Shown in pieces: positions 62,001-64,000 of a stretch of DNA of 64,000 bases (its first letter is position 1; each line of letters begins with the position of its first letter). Origin of the DNA: Siphonodentalium dalli (taxonomy: Eukaryota; Mollusca; Scaphopoda; Gadilida; Siphonodentaliidae); the NCBI GenBank assembly GCA_032622095.1, contig CP136063.1, positions 271,493,426 through 271,557,425 of the forward strand, read 5' to 3'. The notes under the pieces were generated by a model. The model was given only the letters and a program-made list of their open reading frames with translations. It had not been told where the DNA came from and ran no database searches. The position numbers and the translations under genes were made by a program.

Positions 62001-62460
62001 CCTGGTATGTTACAAATAAAGAACGCTCATTGTTAGTCTATTCCTGGTTTGTTATAAATAAAGAGCGTTCCTTGTTAGTATATTCATGGTATGTTACAAT
62101 TAAAGATCGTGCATTGTTAGTCTTATTCCTGGTATGTTACACATAAAGAGCGTTCATTGTTAGTCTACTCATTGTATATTACCAATAAAGAGCGTTCCTT
62201 GTTAGAAAGTTCATGGTATGTTACAAATAAAGATCGTTCATTGTTAGTCTTATTCCTGGTATGTTACAAATAAAGAACGCTCATTGTTAGTCTATTCCTG
62301 GTATGTTACAAATAAAGAGCGTTAATTGTTAGTCTATTCCTGGTATGTAACCAACAAGGAACGTCCATTGTTAGTCTTATTCATGGCATGTTACAAATAA
62401 AGAGCGTTCATTGCTAGTCTTACTCCTGGTATGTGACAAATAAAGAACGCTCATTATTAG
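53044..62460 (+). repeat. Satellite HOR unit, copy 2 (9,417 bp to next anchor)
   Basis: Second copy of 43,474-53,043. Single-base differences noticed between copies: C/A at about 46,746/56,316 (GTTACACATA against GTTACAAATA), A/T at about 47,502/57,072, A/C near 49,420/59,031. From about 60,520 it continues in the 41,500-43,470 order at an offset of about 19,030, which copy 1 does not have, so the joint of copy 1 is the derived structure. Confidence 0.85.
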
Positions 62461-64000
62461 TCTTACTCTTGGTAGGTTTCATATAACGAGCGTTGATTGA
62501 TAGTCTATTATTGGTATGTTACATATAAAGAACGCTCATTGTTAGTCTTACTCCTGGTATGTTACAAATAAAGAGTGTTCATTGTTAGTCTTACTCCTGG
62601 TATGTTACAAATAAAGAACGCTCATTGCTAGTCTCTTCCTGGTATGTTACAAATAAAGAGCGTTCATTGTTAGTCTTATTCCTGGTATGTTACAAATAAA
62701 TAACGCTCATTGTTAGTCTATTCCTGGTGTGTTACAAATAAAGAGCGTTCATGGTTAGTCTATACCTGGTATGATACAAATAAAGAGCGTTCATTGTTAG
62801 TCTACTCATTGTATATTATCAATAAAGAGCGTTCCTTGTTAGAAAATTCATGGTATGTTACAAATAAAGAACGCTCATTGTTCGTCTTTTCCTGGTATGT
62901 TACAAATAAAGAGCGTTCATCGTTAGTCTATTCCTGGTATGTTACAAATAAAGAACGCTCATTGTTAGTCTATTCCTGGTATGTTACAAATAAAGAACGC
63001 TCATTGTTCGTCTATTCCTGGTATGTTACAAATAAAGAGCGTTCATCGTTAGTCTATTCCTGGTATGTTACAAATAAAGAACGCTCATTGTTAGTCTATT
63101 CCTGGTATGTTACAAATAAAGAGCGTTCATCGTTAGTCTATTCCTGGTATGTTACAAATAAAGAACGCTCATTGATTGTCTATTCCTGGTATGTTACAAA
63201 TAAAGAACACTCATTGTTAGTCTATTCCTGGTATGTTATAAATAATGAGCGTTCATTGTTAGTCTATTCATGATATATTACACATAAAGAACGCTCACTG
63301 TTAGTCTTACTCCTGGTATGTTACAAATAAAGAACGCTCATTGTTAGTCTTACTCCTGGTATGTTACAAATCAAGAACGTTCATTGTTAGTCTTACTCCT
63401 GGTATGTGACAAATAAAGAGAGTTCAGTGTTAGTCTATTCCTGGTATGTTACAAATAAAGAACGCTCATTGTTCGTCTATTCCTGGTATGTTACAAATAA
63501 AGAGCGTTCATCGTTAGTCTATTCCTGGTATGTTACAAATAAAGAACGCTCATTGTTAGTCTATTCCTGGTATGTTACACATAAAGAGCGTTCTCGTTAG
63601 TCTATTCCAGGTATGTTACAAATAAAGAACGCTCATTGTTTGTATATTCCTGGTATGTTACAAATAAAGAACACTCATTGTTAGTCTATTCCTGGTATGT
63701 TATAAATACAGAGCGTTCATTGTTAGTCTATTCCTGATATATTACACATACAGAACGCTCATTGTTAGTCTTACTCCTGGTATGTTACAAATACAGAACG
63801 CTCATTGTTAGTCTTACTCCTGGTATGTTACAAATCAAGAACGTTCATTGTTAGTCTTACTCCTGGTATGTGACAAATAAAGAGAGTTCATTGTTAGTCT
63901 ATTCCTGGTATGTTACAAATAAAGAACGCTCATTGTTAGTCTATTCCTGGATTGTAACCAACAAAGAACGTCTATTGTTAGTCTTATTCATGGTATGTTA
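62461..64000 (+). repeat. Satellite HOR unit, copy 3 (cut by window end)
   Basis: Third occurrence of the anchor, here TCTTACTCTTGGTAGGTTTC, 9,417 bp after the second. Monomer order follows copies 1 and 2 (62,710 against 53,293). Near 63,300-63,370 it lacks a 43-bp monomer relative to 53,960. Continues past the window. Confidence 0.8.

Larger units (their letters stand above)
39896..64000 (+). repeat. 42/43-bp satellite array, right block
   Basis: Same satellite family and orientation as 1-30,462, unbroken to the window end. The first 3.6 kb (39,896-43,470) follow the monomer order of 10,340-13,955 at an offset of about 29,517; beyond that the block is made of 9.4-9.6 kb units. The longest open runs are 187 codons (43,723, 47,400, 53,293, 56,970, 62,710), again the stop-free satellite frame. 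Confidence 0.97.

Noticed and set aside
1-64000. Telomeric or rDNA-associated array
   Set aside because: No TTAGGG-type runs and no rRNA sequence seen; TTAGTC is part of the monomer, not a telomere repeat.
1-64000. CENP-B box in the satellite
   Set aside because: No match to the TTCG....CGGG core pattern in the monomer; centromere role stays undecided.

Overview
The window looks like a non-coding, repeat-dominated stretch of a eukaryotic (animal) nuclear genome. I found no protein-coding gene, rRNA, tRNA or bacterial feature I could support. Dense ACATGTACATGT and ACCGGTAT words, several short foldback transposons and a ~160-bp tandem repeat suggest a marine invertebrate, perhaps a mollusc; this is inference from base-word style, not from a gene.

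Layout: (1) 1-30,462 and 39,896-64,000 (about 54 kb, roughly 1,280 monomers by division) are one satellite family with a 42-bp monomer (example at 136-177) and a 43-bp variant carrying one extra T. It is arranged in nested higher-order repeats (HORs): 3.5-3.9 kb units in 1-22 kb, a near-identical 8.6-8.7 kb tandem duplication (13,534-22,222 and 22,223-30,826), and 9.4-9.6 kb units on the right (anchors 43,474, 53,044, 62,461) with 1,905-bp, 422-bp and 339-bp duplications inside them. Every long open frame in these stretches is the satellite read in its one stop-free frame (14 residues per monomer), broken wherever 43-bp monomers occur. (2) 30,463-39,895 is a 9.4-kb non-satellite island sitting inside a single satellite monomer, with HOR order continuous across it and a TA at both edges. 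It contains a CRE-bearing AT-rich edge, GTC-rich low-complexity DNA, a decayed GC minisatellite, a three-copy ~200-bp repeat of which one copy holds a small foldback element, a second (625-bp) foldback element, a ~17-unit ~160-bp tandem repeat with two alternating subtypes, a decayed ~110-bp repeat, and a third foldback element (557 bp, TA-flanked). (3) 21,858-22,221 is a copy of the first 364 bp of the island, carried into the satellite by the 8.6-kb duplication.

The sequence supports an order of events: HOR formation; insertion of the island into one monomer; then a tandem duplication whose right end lay 364 bp inside the island and whose left end lay in satellite 8.3 kb upstream; then loss of exactly two monomers from one copy. 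The notable content is this satellite evolution history and the phased sequence properties of the monomer (42 bp = four helical turns, one AATAAA and one CpG per monomer), not a gene system.
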